Assembly (NCBI GenBank): GCA_016708345.1
Contig: JADJFX010000002.1
Coordinates: 186,001 to 250,000 of the forward strand
DNA: 64,000 bases
From: Candidatus Rhodoferax bjergmarkensis
Lineage (GTDB): Bacteria; Pseudomonadota; Gammaproteobacteria; Burkholderiales; Burkholderiaceae_C
Direction: 5' to 3'
Position numbers and translations under genes: made by a program. The number at the start of each line of letters is the position of its first letter. The first letter of the stretch is position 1. This document shows, in pieces, positions 8,833 to 17,682 of this stretch. The notes under the pieces are model-generated. The model saw only the letters and a list, made by a program, of their open reading frames with translations. It had not been told where the DNA came from and searched no databases.

Positions 8833-10038
8833 ATGATGAAAAAGCGTGACTTCTTGAACCTGGCTTCTGTGACATTGGCCGCGTACCTGTTGCCTGGCGC
8901 TGCGGTTGCCCAGGTATCAGCGCCAAGCACTGCACCAACAACTTCCTTGCCCTTGCCGGGTGGACAGGGCCGTGTGCAAATTAATGAAGTGGTGCTGGCT
9001 GCAGCATGGCGCAGCAGTGCTGGTGCTTCAGGTGATTTTGTGGGCCTGTTGCAGGCCGATTGGGCGGCTGGGTTGGTTCAGGTGAAGGCGGCAGTGGCGG
9101 TGCCAAGCCGCGCCCACGGTTTGATGGCGCAGGCCGATGGTGGTTTTGTGGCGGTGGCCAGTCGCCCGGGCAAGTGGCTTGTGCGCTGTGATGCAGCTGG
9201 TCAGATCGTGCAGTGGCACAAGATGGAAAGCGAACCCGAAGGGCGCACGCTGGACGGACATCTGTGTGCCAGTCTTGACGGCGAGTGGCTTTACACCACG
9301 GAAACCGATCCGCTGTCCGGCCAGGGCTGGGTGGCGGTTCGCGAATGGCGCAGTCTTCGAAAAGTGGCCCAGTGGCGCACGCACGGCGTGGAACCCCATC
9401 AGTTGCTGATCGATGAAAAGGGTGCCCTAATGGTGGCCAATGGCGGCATTTTCAGAGCGCAGGGAGATAAAAAGCGCGATCTTCACTTGATGGATTCGTC
9501 CCTGGTTCGGCTTGATCCGGTGACGGGTGAGCGCTTGGGCCAATGGCGTTTGAAAGATTCACGTTTGGGTATGCGCCATCTGGCCTGGAGTCATCCGCAA
9601 GGTGAACCTGGCACGCCAAGGCAGGGCAAACGCCTGCTCGGCATTGCCTTGCAAAATGAGCACGACGACCTGATGCAGCGCAGAAGCTCGCCGGTGCTGG
9701 CAGTGTGGGACGGTGAAACCTTGAGTACGCCCACTCTGGTGCCAGCCGGTGGTGGCTATGCAGGCGACATCGTGGCCGGGCCGGATGGCGGCTTTGTACT
9801 CAGTTGCCAGCGCACCAACATTGCTGTGCAGTGGTCGCCCGAGGCACCAGCCGATTTGGTCGCGGTGGCCAACTTGCAGGAAGTCGGTGCCTTGGCACAT
9901 TGGGGCTCAAATGCACTGTCGCAAAGTGTATTGTTGGCGGCGGCCAGAGGCTTGGGGCGTTGGCACCCGACACTGGCACCGGCTTATTTGAAATGGCCAT
10001 CGGCAATGGCGGTTGACAACCATTGGGCCGTGCTTTGA
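8833..10038 (+). CDS. DUF1513 secreted protein
   Basis: A 401-residue exported protein. The N-terminus MMKKRDFLNLASVTLAAYLL with a cleavage site near VAQ is a signal peptide, and KRDFL is a weakened twin-arginine pattern. The body matches DUF1513, a predicted beta-propeller family: GHLCASLDGEWLYTTETDPL, GVEPHQLLIDEKGALMVANG and a late GDIVAGPDGGFVLSCQRTN. Members are often found beside iron-uptake genes with imelysin-like proteins; here the shared Fur box supports an iron-linked role, but no partner genes of that type follow. Start chosen at the first of two ATGs. Confidence 0.82.
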   Translation: MMKKRDFLNLASVTLAAYLLPGAAVAQVSAPSTAPTTSLPLPGGQGRVQINEVVLAAAWRSSAGASGDFVGLLQADWAAGLVQVKAAVAVPSRAHGLMAQADGGFVAVASRPGKWLVRCDAAGQIVQWHKMESEPEGRTLDGHLCASLDGEWLYTTETDPLSGQGWVAVREWRSLRKVAQWRTHGVEPHQLLIDEKGALMVANGGIFRAQGDKKRDLHLMDSSLVRLDPVTGERLGQWRLKDSRLGMRHLAWSHPQGEPGTPRQGKRLLGIALQNEHDDLMQRRSSPVLAVWDGETLSTPTLVPAGGGYAGDIVAGPDGGFVLSCQRTNIAVQWSPEAPADLVAVANLQEVGALAHWGSNALSQSVLLAAARGLGRWHPTLAPAYLKWPSAMAVDNHWAVL

Positions 10039-10042
10039 AGAA

Positions 10043-10864
10043 TCAATACACAAGGCGCTCCGGCCTGATTTCCTGCAAGATGGTGGTGGCGATTTCTTCA
10101 ATGGATTTCGTGGTGGTGGACAGCCAGCGGATGCCACTGCGGCGCATCATGGCTTCTGCTTCACTCACTTCCATACGGCAGTTTTCCAGCGATGCGTATT
10201 GTGAATTGGGTCGTCGTTCATTGCGAATCTCACTCAGGCGCTCAGGTTGAATCGACAAACCAAAAATCTTGTTTTGATGAGGTTTGAGGGCCGGTGGCAA
10301 ATGCCTGCGTTCAAAGTCTTCCGGAATCAAGGGGTAGTTCGATGCCTTGAGGCCGTATTGCATGGCCAAGTAAAGCGAGGTTGGTGTCTTGCCACTGCGG
10401 CTGACTCCGACCAAGATGACATCCGAGTGTTCGAGGTCGCGGTGGGATTGGCCGTCGTCATGCGCCAGCGAAAAGTTGATGGCTTCAATACGGGATTGGT
10501 ATTCTTTGCTTTTGCTGGCGTCGCTGAAACGACCCACACGGTGGTGGGATTTGACTTGGAGTTCATTTTCAAGCGGGTGGACAAAGGTGCCAAACATGTC
10601 TAGCAGCATGCCTTGGCAACCGTCGGTCAGCACTTTGAGAACTTCCATGTTCACCAATGTCGTAAAAACAATGGGCTTTTTGCCGTCGATGGAGGCCGCG
10701 TGGTTGATCTGGCGCACGGCTTGGTGGGCCTTGTCGGCCGAGTCGACGAAGGGCAGACGAATGTGCCGGTATTGGGTTTCAAATTGCGCCAATATGGCGG
10801 TGCCAAAAGTTTCTGCCGTGATGGCTGTACCGTCGGATACAAAAAACACACTTCGATTTGGCAT
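10043..10864 (-). CDS. ppsR: PEP synthase regulatory kinase/pyrophosphorylase
   Basis: A 273-residue DUF299 protein that phosphorylates and dephosphorylates PEP synthase, using ADP as donor and releasing pyrophosphate in the reverse reaction. The nucleotide loop GVSRSGKTPTSLYLAMQYGL is clear, and the N-terminus SVFFVSDGTAITAETFG is typical. It is convergent with the DUF1513 gene (4 bases apart) and divergent from ppsA, its substrate, across 219 bases. That pairing is the normal arrangement in beta- and gammaproteobacteria. Confidence 0.95.
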   Translation of the reverse strand: MPNRSVFFVSDGTAITAETFGTAILAQFETQYRHIRLPFVDSADKAHQAVRQINHAASIDGKKPIVFTTLVNMEVLKVLTDGCQGMLLDMFGTFVHPLENELQVKSHHRVGRFSDASKSKEYQSRIEAINFSLAHDDGQSHRDLEHSDVILVGVSRSGKTPTSLYLAMQYGLKASNYPLIPEDFERRHLPPALKPHQNKIFGLSIQPERLSEIRNERRPNSQYASLENCRMEVSEAEAMMRRSGIRWLSTTTKSIEEIATTILQEIRPERLVY

Positions 10865-11083
10865 GGTGTTCAGGGCCTCGCTGGGGTGTCAACTGCTGCA
10901 CGGCGTGTCTTTTTTTGATCAGACACCGGACCTACAATCGCTTTCAATTGTCTCAACTCCTTCATGCACTGTACTATCCGTCAGGAAAATACCTAAGTAT
11001 GACAGTTCGCATGAGCGTTGCCAGTTCACCAGAATCACTGGCTTCGCATGTCAACCCGCTTTTAACTTCTGGAGCTTTGTCCC

Positions 11084-13474
11084 ATGTCTGCACTTTTCGA
11101 TTCGACCGCATTGGTCGTTCCGTTTGAAAACCTGAGAATGACCGATGTTGAGGTGGTGGGCGGAAAGAACGCCAGCCTTGGCGAGATGATTTCGAATCTC
11201 CCATCTGGCGTGAAGGTTCCCACTGGATTTGCAACAACGGCACACGCATTTCGCGATTTTTTGGCTTTTGGTGGTCTTGGAGACAAGATCAACGCGCGCC
11301 TGCGTACCCTGGACACGGAAGATGTGAGGGCTTTGGCGCAGGTTGGTGCCGAAATTCGCGCCATGGTCGAAGCGCAGCCCTGGCCGGCCGATCTGGAGCA
11401 GGCCATTCGCGACGCATTCGTGACGCTGAGCGCTGGCAATGCGCAGGCTTCTTTTGCGGTGCGTTCGTCGGCGACAGCTGAAGATTTGCCGGATGCCTCG
11501 TTTGCGGGTCAGCAGGAAACTTTTTTGAACGTCATCGGCATTGACGAAATACTGCACAAGACCAAAGAGGTGTTTGCTTCTTTGTACAACGATCGCGCCA
11601 TCAGCTACCGTGTCCACAAGGGTTTTGCGCACGAACATGTGGCTTTGAGCGCCGGTATTCAGCGAATGGTTCGCTCAGACATCGGGGCGGCTGGGGTGAT
11701 GTTCACCATTGACACCGAGTCCGGTTTCGAAGATGTTGTGTTCATCACTTCAAGTTATGGGCTGGGGGAGACTGTGGTGCAGGGAGCCGTGAACCCTGAC
11801 GAGTTTTATGTGCACAAGCCGATGCTAAAGAGCGGCAAGCGCGCCGTGATCCGTCGCAGCCTGGGTTCCAAGTTGATCCAGATGCAGTTCACGACAACTG
11901 ACGAAAAAGCCGCAAGTGGCAAGTTGGTCAAAACGACGGAGGTGCCAGCCGAGTTTCGCAACCGTTATTCATTGACCGATGCGGATGTGGAAAAGCTGGC
12001 TTCCTACGCGTTGGTGATTGAGCAGCACTATGGTCGGCCCATGGACATCGAATGGGGCAAGGATGGTCTGGATGGCGAACTTTACATTTTGCAGGCGCGT
12101 CCCGAGACCGTGAAAAGCCAAGGGGCTGACAAGGCCGAGTACCGCTACAAACTTAAAGGCAAAAGTGCCGTTATTGTCGAGGGTCGTGCCATTGGCCAGA
12201 AGATCGGAACGGGCCCGGTTCGCATCGTGCACAACATCAGCGAGATGGACAAGGTGCAGCCTGGCGACATCTTGGTGACGGATATGACCGATCCCAACTG
12301 GGAGCCGGTGATGAAGCGGGCTGCTGCAATTGTGACCAATCGCGGGGGCCGAACTTGCCACGCCGCCATCATCGCGCGTGAACTGGGCATTCCCGCTGTG
12401 GTGGGCTGTGGTCATGCGAGTGAAGTGCTCAAAGAAGGCATGCTGGTGACGGTCAGTTGCGCCGAGGGTGATACCGGTTTTATCTACGATGGTTTGCTGG
12501 AAACGGAAGTCACCGAAGTGCAGCGCGGGGTCATGCCGGAGATCGCCGTCAAGATCATGATGAATGTGGGCAACCCGCAATTGGCCTTTGATTTTTGCCA
12601 GTTGCCCAACGAAGGGGTCGGTTTGGCGCGACTTGAGTTCATCATCAACAACAACATTGGGGTGCATCCGAAGGCAATTTTGGACTATCCCAACGTCGAT
12701 GCTGATTTGAAAAAAGCCGTGGAGTCGGTGGCAAGAGGGCATGCTTCGCCGCGTGCTTTTTACGTGGACCGGGTCGCCGAAGGTGTTGCCACCATTGCTG
12801 CGGCCTTCTGGCCAAAGCCCGTCATCGTTCGGCTGTCTGACTTCAAGAGCAACGAATACAGAAAACTGATTGGCGGCAGTCGCTATGAGCCCGAAGAAGA
12901 AAATCCCATGCTCGGCTTCCGTGGCGCTGCACGCTATATCAGCGTCGATTTCAGCGAAGCATTTGCAATGGAGTGTGAGGCGCTCAAGCGGGTGCGACAG
13001 GACATGGGGCTGAGCAATGTGCAGGTGATGGTGCCCTTTGTCCGCACGCTGGGGCAAGCCAAAAAAGTGACCGAGTTGTTGGCGGCCCATGGGCTTAAGC
13101 GCGGCATTAACGACCTCAAGGTCATCATGATGTGTGAAATCCCCAGCAATGCAATTTTGGCGGACGAATTTTTGCAGTATTTTGATGGTTTTTCGATTGG
13201 CTCCAACGATCTGACCCAGCTTACGTTGGGGCTTGATCGTGATTCAGGTCTGGAAGTGCTGGCCGTTGATTTTGACGAACGTGACCCCGCAGTCACCACC
13301 CTGATCAGTCAAGCCATTCGCGCTTGCAAGGCACAGGGCAAGTACATTGGTATTTGTGGTCAGGGCCCAAGCGATCATCCAGACTTTGCGCAGTGGTTGA
13401 TGCGCGAAGGTATTTCATCGATTTCCCTGAACCCGGACTCTGTGATGGCCACCTGGCAGAAGCTGGCCGAGTAG
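11084..13474 (+). CDS. ppsA: Phosphoenolpyruvate synthase
   Basis: A 796-residue PEP synthase converting pyruvate and ATP to PEP, AMP and phosphate for gluconeogenesis. The N-terminal ATP-grasp domain has GGKNASLGEMI and VRSSATAEDLPDASFAGQQE. The swivelling domain carries the phospho-histidine at residue 426 in NRGGRTCHAAIIARELG. The C-terminal TIM barrel contains the active-site cysteine region GICGQGPSDHPDFAQWLMRE. Full length compared with the E. coli enzyme (792). The ATG at 11084 is the only sensible start. Confidence 0.97.
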   Translation: MSALFDSTALVVPFENLRMTDVEVVGGKNASLGEMISNLPSGVKVPTGFATTAHAFRDFLAFGGLGDKINARLRTLDTEDVRALAQVGAEIRAMVEAQPWPADLEQAIRDAFVTLSAGNAQASFAVRSSATAEDLPDASFAGQQETFLNVIGIDEILHKTKEVFASLYNDRAISYRVHKGFAHEHVALSAGIQRMVRSDIGAAGVMFTIDTESGFEDVVFITSSYGLGETVVQGAVNPDEFYVHKPMLKSGKRAVIRRSLGSKLIQMQFTTTDEKAASGKLVKTTEVPAEFRNRYSLTDADVEKLASYALVIEQHYGRPMDIEWGKDGLDGELYILQARPETVKSQGADKAEYRYKLKGKSAVIVEGRAIGQKIGTGPVRIVHNISEMDKVQPGDILVTDMTDPNWEPVMKRAAAIVTNRGGRTCHAAIIARELGIPAVVGCGHASEVLKEGMLVTVSCAEGDTGFIYDGLLETEVTEVQRGVMPEIAVKIMMNVGNPQLAFDFCQLPNEGVGLARLEFIINNNIGVHPKAILDYPNVDADLKKAVESVARGHASPRAFYVDRVAEGVATIAAAFWPKPVIVRLSDFKSNEYRKLIGGSRYEPEEENPMLGFRGAARYISVDFSEAFAMECEALKRVRQDMGLSNVQVMVPFVRTLGQAKKVTELLAAHGLKRGINDLKVIMMCEIPSNAILADEFLQYFDGFSIGSNDLTQLTLGLDRDSGLEVLAVDFDERDPAVTTLISQAIRACKAQGKYIGICGQGPSDHPDFAQWLMREGISSISLNPDSVMATWQKLAE

Positions 13475-13575
13475 GTGCCAGCGGCGCTTGCAGGCACGGT
13501 TGGTTTTTTGCATCACGGAGATCATGGCGTGGTGACTTTGAGCACTGCAGCGCGGAAAGGCTCCTTCGAGCCGCT

Positions 13576-13636
13576 AACTTTCATGATTTGGAATGCAGAG
13601 CATCCCGGATCATGAAAGTTCGTTCTTTCACGTTAA
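13576..13636 (+). repeat. 61-bp hairpin repeat, copy 1
   Basis: Arms AACTTTCATGAT and ATCATGAAAGTT pair perfectly around a 21-base loop, followed by a tail ending TTTCACGTTAA. The same 61-base unit, aligned without gaps, occurs at 58425-58485 with 48 of 61 bases identical by my count. This copy overlaps the start codon and first eight codons of the symporter. Confidence 0.75.
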
Positions 13637-15915
13637 CCGGTGGACTCAAGTTGAACGGCTGGTTGTTGGCTATTTGGTTTGCCACATCATTCGGTGTGGT
13701 ATTTTTTGCCCGCGATCTGCAGATGGTTGTCGCAGGTTGGCCCTTGGGTTACTGGTTGTCTGCACAAGGGTGCTTGTTTATTTTCATCGCCATCGTGGCG
13801 GTGTTTGCCTGGGTTGCCAACAGACGTGAGGTTGATGGGTCTGAAAGCGATACCGCTTACAAGAGCTATGACCAGCGGGTAAATCGCAGATTTTCGACTT
13901 ACGTTGCGTTCCTGATCGTTTTCCTGTTCGTTCTGTCATTGGCAGAGTGGTGGGGGCTTAAAAAAGCGTGGCTTGGCGGCATTTTCCTGTTTGTCACGTT
14001 TGCCTTGTATGCGGTGATTGGCATCTATGCGCGCACCTCAGAAGCTTCAGAGTACTATGTAGCCGGGCGCAACATTCCCGCCATGTACAACGGCATGGCA
14101 ACCGCCGCTGACTGGATGAGTGCAGCATCCTTCATCAGCATGGCCGGAGGCCTGTACCTTCAAGGCTATTCCGGTACGTCCGCTCAACCAGGAGGGCTTG
14201 TGTATGTCCTGGGTTGGACTGGCGGTTTTTGCTTGGTTGCACTGCTGGTGGCACCCTATTTGCGACAGCGAGGTCTCTACACCGTTCCCGACTACTTTGG
14301 GGTTCGTTTTGGCGGTCGCTGGCCCCGGATGATCGCCGCTTTGGCTGCAGTGTTATGTTCATTCACCTATGTTGTGGCACAGATTTATGGCGTTGGGCTC
14401 ATCACCTCTCGGTTGACCGGTGTTCAGTTTGAGGTTGGAATTCTGTTGGGATTGGGCGGTGTCTTGGTTTGTTCGTTTCTGGGTGGAATGCGGGCCGTGA
14501 CTTGGACACAGGTAACCCAGTACGTTGTACTTATCTTGGCATTTTTGATACCCGTCTCATGGCTGGCGTACAAACAGCTTGGTAATCCTCTGGCACCCTT
14601 CGTTTACGGACAGCAACTTGAGAAAATTACGGCACTGGAGCGGCACCTCAACAGCTCTCCGGCGGAGGCGCAGGTCATTGCAGAGTACGCGCGACGGGCA
14701 CAGTTTTACCAATTGAAATTGACCGATGTGGCCAACGAACTTGACAAGGATCGTCAGGCCTTGCGACAAAAAATTCGCCACTTGAGCGAAGAAAATGCGG
14801 ATGAAAGGTTGATTTCAGCTGCGAAGCGAGAGTTGGCTGCATTGCCCAAGGATGTGGTGATGGCGCGCGATCGCTGGACGCGTGCCATGCAGGAAAATTT
14901 GGAGCGAACCAAGCCATTGGGCGGCATGCCCGCGCATGCCCAGCCTTTCGCGGGCAATCCTGACGGAAGTGAAGAGGAGCGACAAGCGTTTGACGTTTCA
15001 AGGCGTAACTTTTTGGCCTTGATGTTTTGTCTGATGGTGGGTACAGCGGGCCTGCCCCATCTGCTGACTCGTTTTTACACCACACGAACGGTTGCACAGG
15101 CGAGAACTTCGGTGGTTTGGTCATTGTTTTTCATTTCCCTTCTTTATTTGTCCGCACCAGCGCTGGCCGTACTGGTAAAGTTTGAAGTCATGAGCCACTT
15201 GGTGGGGCAAAATTTTGAGGTTTTACCAGCGTGGATCGCTCAATGGGCTAAGGTGGACCCCGCGCTGATTTCAGTCAGTGATGTCAATGGCGACCATATT
15301 CTTCAGTTTTCAGAACTCAAATTGGGTGCTGATATTGTGATGCTGGCAACGCCTGAGTTGGGTGGCTTGCCTTATGTTGTGTCGGCGCTGGTCGCTGCGG
15401 GAGGATTGGCGGCGGCCCTCTCGACAGCGGACGGCCTTTTATTGACCATAGGCAATGCACTGGCGCATGACCTTTTTTATCGGGGTGACAGTGATGCCAC
15501 CGGCGCTGTTCGCCGGGTCATGTTGTCAAAGTTTGCCCTCTTGGTGGTAGCGCTTGCGGCGGCCTATGTCGCAGCCCAGCGACCGGCCGACATCCTGCAC
15601 CTTGTGTCAGCTTCATTTTCTCTGGCGGGTGCAGCGTTTGTGCCTGTCATGGTACTGGGGATTTTTTGGTCCAGGACAACACAGCAGGGTGCCGTAGCAG
15701 GCATGCTCGCAGGGCTTGGATTGACCATTTACTATATGGCCGTCAATTCCACGCCCGTGAGATCAGCGCTGGGATTGAGTGGAGACGGCCTCTGGTTTGA
15801 GATTCAACCCGTTTCGGCCGGCGTGTTCGGGGTTTTTGCCGGCACGCTCGTGACTGTGGTGGTGAGTCTGTTGCCCCTTGCTGCGGCTGTACCTGTTGAG
15901 GATGACCGCAGTTAG
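13612..15915 (+). CDS. Fused DUF4212/sodium:solute symporter
   Basis: A protein of about 767 residues. The first 85 or so match the DUF4212 small symporter subunit (NGWLLAIWFATSFGVVFFAR and GWPLGYWLSAQGCLFIFIAI), and the rest is an SSSF symporter of the VC_2705 type: EYYVAGRNIPAMYNGMATAADWMSAASFIS, YVVAQIYGVGLITSRLTG, GGMRAVTWTQVTQYVVLILA. A charged coiled-coil insert lies near residues 345-430. Substrate is probably a short organic acid such as acetate (acs is 4.5 kb away), but this is inference. Start uncertain: ATG 13612 lies inside the hairpin repeat, and an in-frame TTG at 13651 is an alternative. Confidence 0.88.
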   Translation: MKVRSFTLTGGLKLNGWLLAIWFATSFGVVFFARDLQMVVAGWPLGYWLSAQGCLFIFIAIVAVFAWVANRREVDGSESDTAYKSYDQRVNRRFSTYVAFLIVFLFVLSLAEWWGLKKAWLGGIFLFVTFALYAVIGIYARTSEASEYYVAGRNIPAMYNGMATAADWMSAASFISMAGGLYLQGYSGTSAQPGGLVYVLGWTGGFCLVALLVAPYLRQRGLYTVPDYFGVRFGGRWPRMIAALAAVLCSFTYVVAQIYGVGLITSRLTGVQFEVGILLGLGGVLVCSFLGGMRAVTWTQVTQYVVLILAFLIPVSWLAYKQLGNPLAPFVYGQQLEKITALERHLNSSPAEAQVIAEYARRAQFYQLKLTDVANELDKDRQALRQKIRHLSEENADERLISAAKRELAALPKDVVMARDRWTRAMQENLERTKPLGGMPAHAQPFAGNPDGSEEERQAFDVSRRNFLALMFCLMVGTAGLPHLLTRFYTTRTVAQARTSVVWSLFFISLLYLSAPALAVLVKFEVMSHLVGQNFEVLPAWIAQWAKVDPALISVSDVNGDHILQFSELKLGADIVMLATPELGGLPYVVSALVAAGGLAAALSTADGLLLTIGNALAHDLFYRGDSDATGAVRRVMLSKFALLVVALAAAYVAAQRPADILHLVSASFSLAGAAFVPVMVLGIFWSRTTQQGAVAGMLAGLGLTIYYMAVNSTPVRSALGLSGDGLWFEIQPVSAGVFGVFAGTLVTVVVSLLPLAAAVPVEDDRS

Positions 15916-15932
15916 TGTTGCTGCCAATGGCA

Positions 15933-15989
15933 TATAATCATGGGCTTCGCCTTGCCACACCTCAATTTAGACGCTGAGGGTGGCTTTTT
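15933..15989 (+). promoter_or_regulatory. rpsF promoter -10 and leader hairpin
   Basis: TATAAT occupies 15933-15938; the -35 region is weak. About 15 bases downstream a hairpin forms: GCCACACCTCA (15954-15964) pairs with TGAGGGTGGC (15975-15984) with one mismatch, and is followed by TTTTT. It lies 35 bases before the S6 ribosome site. It looks like an attenuator or the S6:S18-binding leader known in other bacteria; which one is inference. Confidence 0.55.
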
Positions 15990-16023
15990 CTGCCCACATT
16001 CGGGCCATCCACAAGGAGTATCA

Positions 16024-16389
16024 ATGCGTCATTATGAAATTATCCTCATGATCCATCCGGATCAGAGCGAGCAAGTTCCCGCCATGCTGGAGCGTTACAA
16101 GGGCATGATCACAGCCGGTGGTGGCAAAGTCCACCGCGTTGAAGACTGGGGTCGTCGCCAGTTGGTCTACATGATCAACAAGCTTGCCAAAGCCCACTAT
16201 CTGTGCGTCAACATTGAAGCCGATCAGGCTGTGATGACCGAGCTGGAGCATGCGTTCAAGTTCAATGATGCAGTTCTGCGTCATCTGACTGTTTTGAAGA
16301 AAAAGGCCGATACCGGTCCTTCTTCGATGATGAAAACTGTTGAGCGTGAGGACGCCCGCAAGTCGCAACAGGCTGAGTACCAAGCCTGA
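16024..16389 (+). CDS. rpsF: 30S ribosomal protein S6
   Basis: A 121-residue S6, starting MRHYEIILMIHPDQSEQVPAM with the conserved GGGKVHRVEDWGRRQLVYMI block. The ATG at 16024 follows a strong AAGGAG; the longer frame to 15940 runs through the leader hairpin and is rejected. First gene of the classic rpsF-priB-rpsR-rplI operon. S6 binds S18 in the 30S platform. Confidence 0.97.
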   Translation: MRHYEIILMIHPDQSEQVPAMLERYKGMITAGGGKVHRVEDWGRRQLVYMINKLAKAHYLCVNIEADQAVMTELEHAFKFNDAVLRHLTVLKKKADTGPSSMMKTVEREDARKSQQAEYQA

Positions 16390-16424
16390 TAGCGGGTGAG
16401 CAGACCTGTTCGCCAGCGAGGAGT

Positions 16425-16724
16425 GTGAACCCTATTGCCAACCAGCTTGTTCTGACTGCCTGTATCGCCGAGATTGACGCCCTGCGCTACACACCTGCCG
16501 GATTGCCCGCATTGAACATGAGACTTGAACATGAGTCAGACGTTTTGGAAGCAGGGCAAACAAGACAGGTTAAAGCGGTAATGAAAGCGGTGGCTTTTGG
16601 TGCTATGGCCGAGCGGCTTGTCAAGCAAGCCATAGGCAGTGCCTGGAGATTCAACGGTTTTCTGGCGACACCTCGCAACGGCAAGCATGTTGTGTTTCAC
16701 ATCCAAGAGTTTCAACAAGATTAA
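16425..16724 (+). CDS. priB: Primosomal replication protein N (PriB)
   Basis: A 99-residue OB-fold single-strand DNA-binding protein of the replication restart primosome. It opens with NPIANQLVLTACIAEIDALR and has the typical GLPALNMRLEHESDVLEAG and late AKRNGK-like segment (TPRNGKHVVFHIQEFQQD). The start codon is GTG at 16425 with GAGGAGT just before it. The position between rpsF and rpsR confirms the identity. Confidence 0.93.
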   Translation: MNPIANQLVLTACIAEIDALRYTPAGLPALNMRLEHESDVLEAGQTRQVKAVMKAVAFGAMAERLVKQAIGSAWRFNGFLATPRNGKHVVFHIQEFQQD

Positions 16725-16753
16725 CGAATTCGACAATATTTAAGGAGTCCATC

Positions 16754-17038
16754 ATGGCCGGACCAAAACGTTTCAATAACAAAGACAAGCGCCCCAAGCG
16801 CCCAGCCCAGAACCTGCTGTTCAAGCGCAAGCGCTTTTGCCGCTTTACAGTGACAGGCGTTGAAGAGATCGATTACAAAGACATCGATACGCTGCGCGAT
16901 TTCATTGCCGAAAATGGCAAAATCATTCCCGCTCGCCTGACTGGCACCCGTGCCATTTTCCAGCGCCAGCTCAATACCGCTATCAAGCGCGCGCGCTTTC
17001 TCGCAATGCTGCCGTACAGCGACCAGCACAAGATCTAA
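16754..17038 (+). CDS. rpsR: 30S ribosomal protein S18
   Basis: A 94-residue S18. The core KRFCRFTVTGVEEIDYKDID and RTGTRAIFQRQL-type ending (LTGTRAIFQRQLNTAIKRAR) are diagnostic. AAGGAG precedes the ATG. The short lysine-rich N-terminal extension (AGPKRFNNKDKRPKRPAQN) is usual in Burkholderiales. It pairs with S6. Confidence 0.97.
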   Translation: MAGPKRFNNKDKRPKRPAQNLLFKRKRFCRFTVTGVEEIDYKDIDTLRDFIAENGKIIPARLTGTRAIFQRQLNTAIKRARFLAMLPYSDQHKI

Positions 17039-17049
17039 GGACTACGACC

Positions 17050-17502
17050 ATGCAAATTATTCTGCTCGACAAGGTCGTGAACCTTGGCAACCTCGGTGAA
17101 ATCGTCCGTGTTAAAGACGGCTACGCCCGCAATTTCCTGATTCCCTCTGGCCGCGCCCGTCGCGCCACCGAGGCTGCCAAACAGGAATTTGAAGCCCGCC
17201 GTGCTGAACTTGAAAAAGTCGCAGCCGCCAAGTTGGCTGAGTGCCAGGCATTGGGCGCAAAACTGGCGGGTACCACCTGCAAGCTGACGCAAAAAGCCGG
17301 CGTGGACGGTCGTTTATTTGGTTCTGTGACCAATGCAGACATTGCTGAAGAACTGAACAAGACCGGCTACAAAGTGACCAAGGCGCAAATTCGCATGCCC
17401 AATGGTCCGATCAAGATTGTCAGCGACAGCACGGTCAGTGTGGCATTGCACACGGACGTGGTTGTGGAAATTACAGTTTCCGTTTACGGCGAAACTGCTT
17501 AA
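17050..17502 (+). CDS. rplI: 50S ribosomal protein L9
   Basis: A 150-residue L9 with the N-domain MQIILLDKVVNLGNLGEIVR and KDGYARNFLIPSGRA, the long connecting helix near residues 42-75, and a C-domain with DGRLFGSVTNADIAEEL. Last gene of the operon; a strong terminator follows 21 bases after the stop. Confidence 0.97.
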   Translation: MQIILLDKVVNLGNLGEIVRVKDGYARNFLIPSGRARRATEAAKQEFEARRAELEKVAAAKLAECQALGAKLAGTTCKLTQKAGVDGRLFGSVTNADIAEELNKTGYKVTKAQIRMPNGPIKIVSDSTVSVALHTDVVVEITVSVYGETA

Positions 17503-17523
17503 ATCACTGGGATCCCTCAAGGA

Positions 17524-17562
17524 AGCCGCCGAGGTTACCAAGCCTCGGCGGCTTTTGTTTTG
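17524..17562 (+). terminator. Rho-independent terminator after rplI
   Basis: AGCCGCCGAGG pairs perfectly with CCTCGGCGGCT around a short TTACCAAG loop and is followed by TTTGTTTT. It closes the ribosomal operon before dnaB. Confidence 0.92.
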
Positions 17563-17682
17563 GGACACAATTTTTGTGTCATTTCCACAGTTTGTGCACA
17601 GCTTGTCAATAGTTTGTGCCCAGCGTTTCACTCGACGCTGACTAGCCTGTGACGTAGTATTCAAGGCTCCAAGGAAAACCTC

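Noticed and set aside
13324..13611. Upstream extension of the symporter frame
   Set aside because: It overlaps the last 150 bases of ppsA and then crosses the hairpin repeat; the DUF4212 region starts only after 13612.
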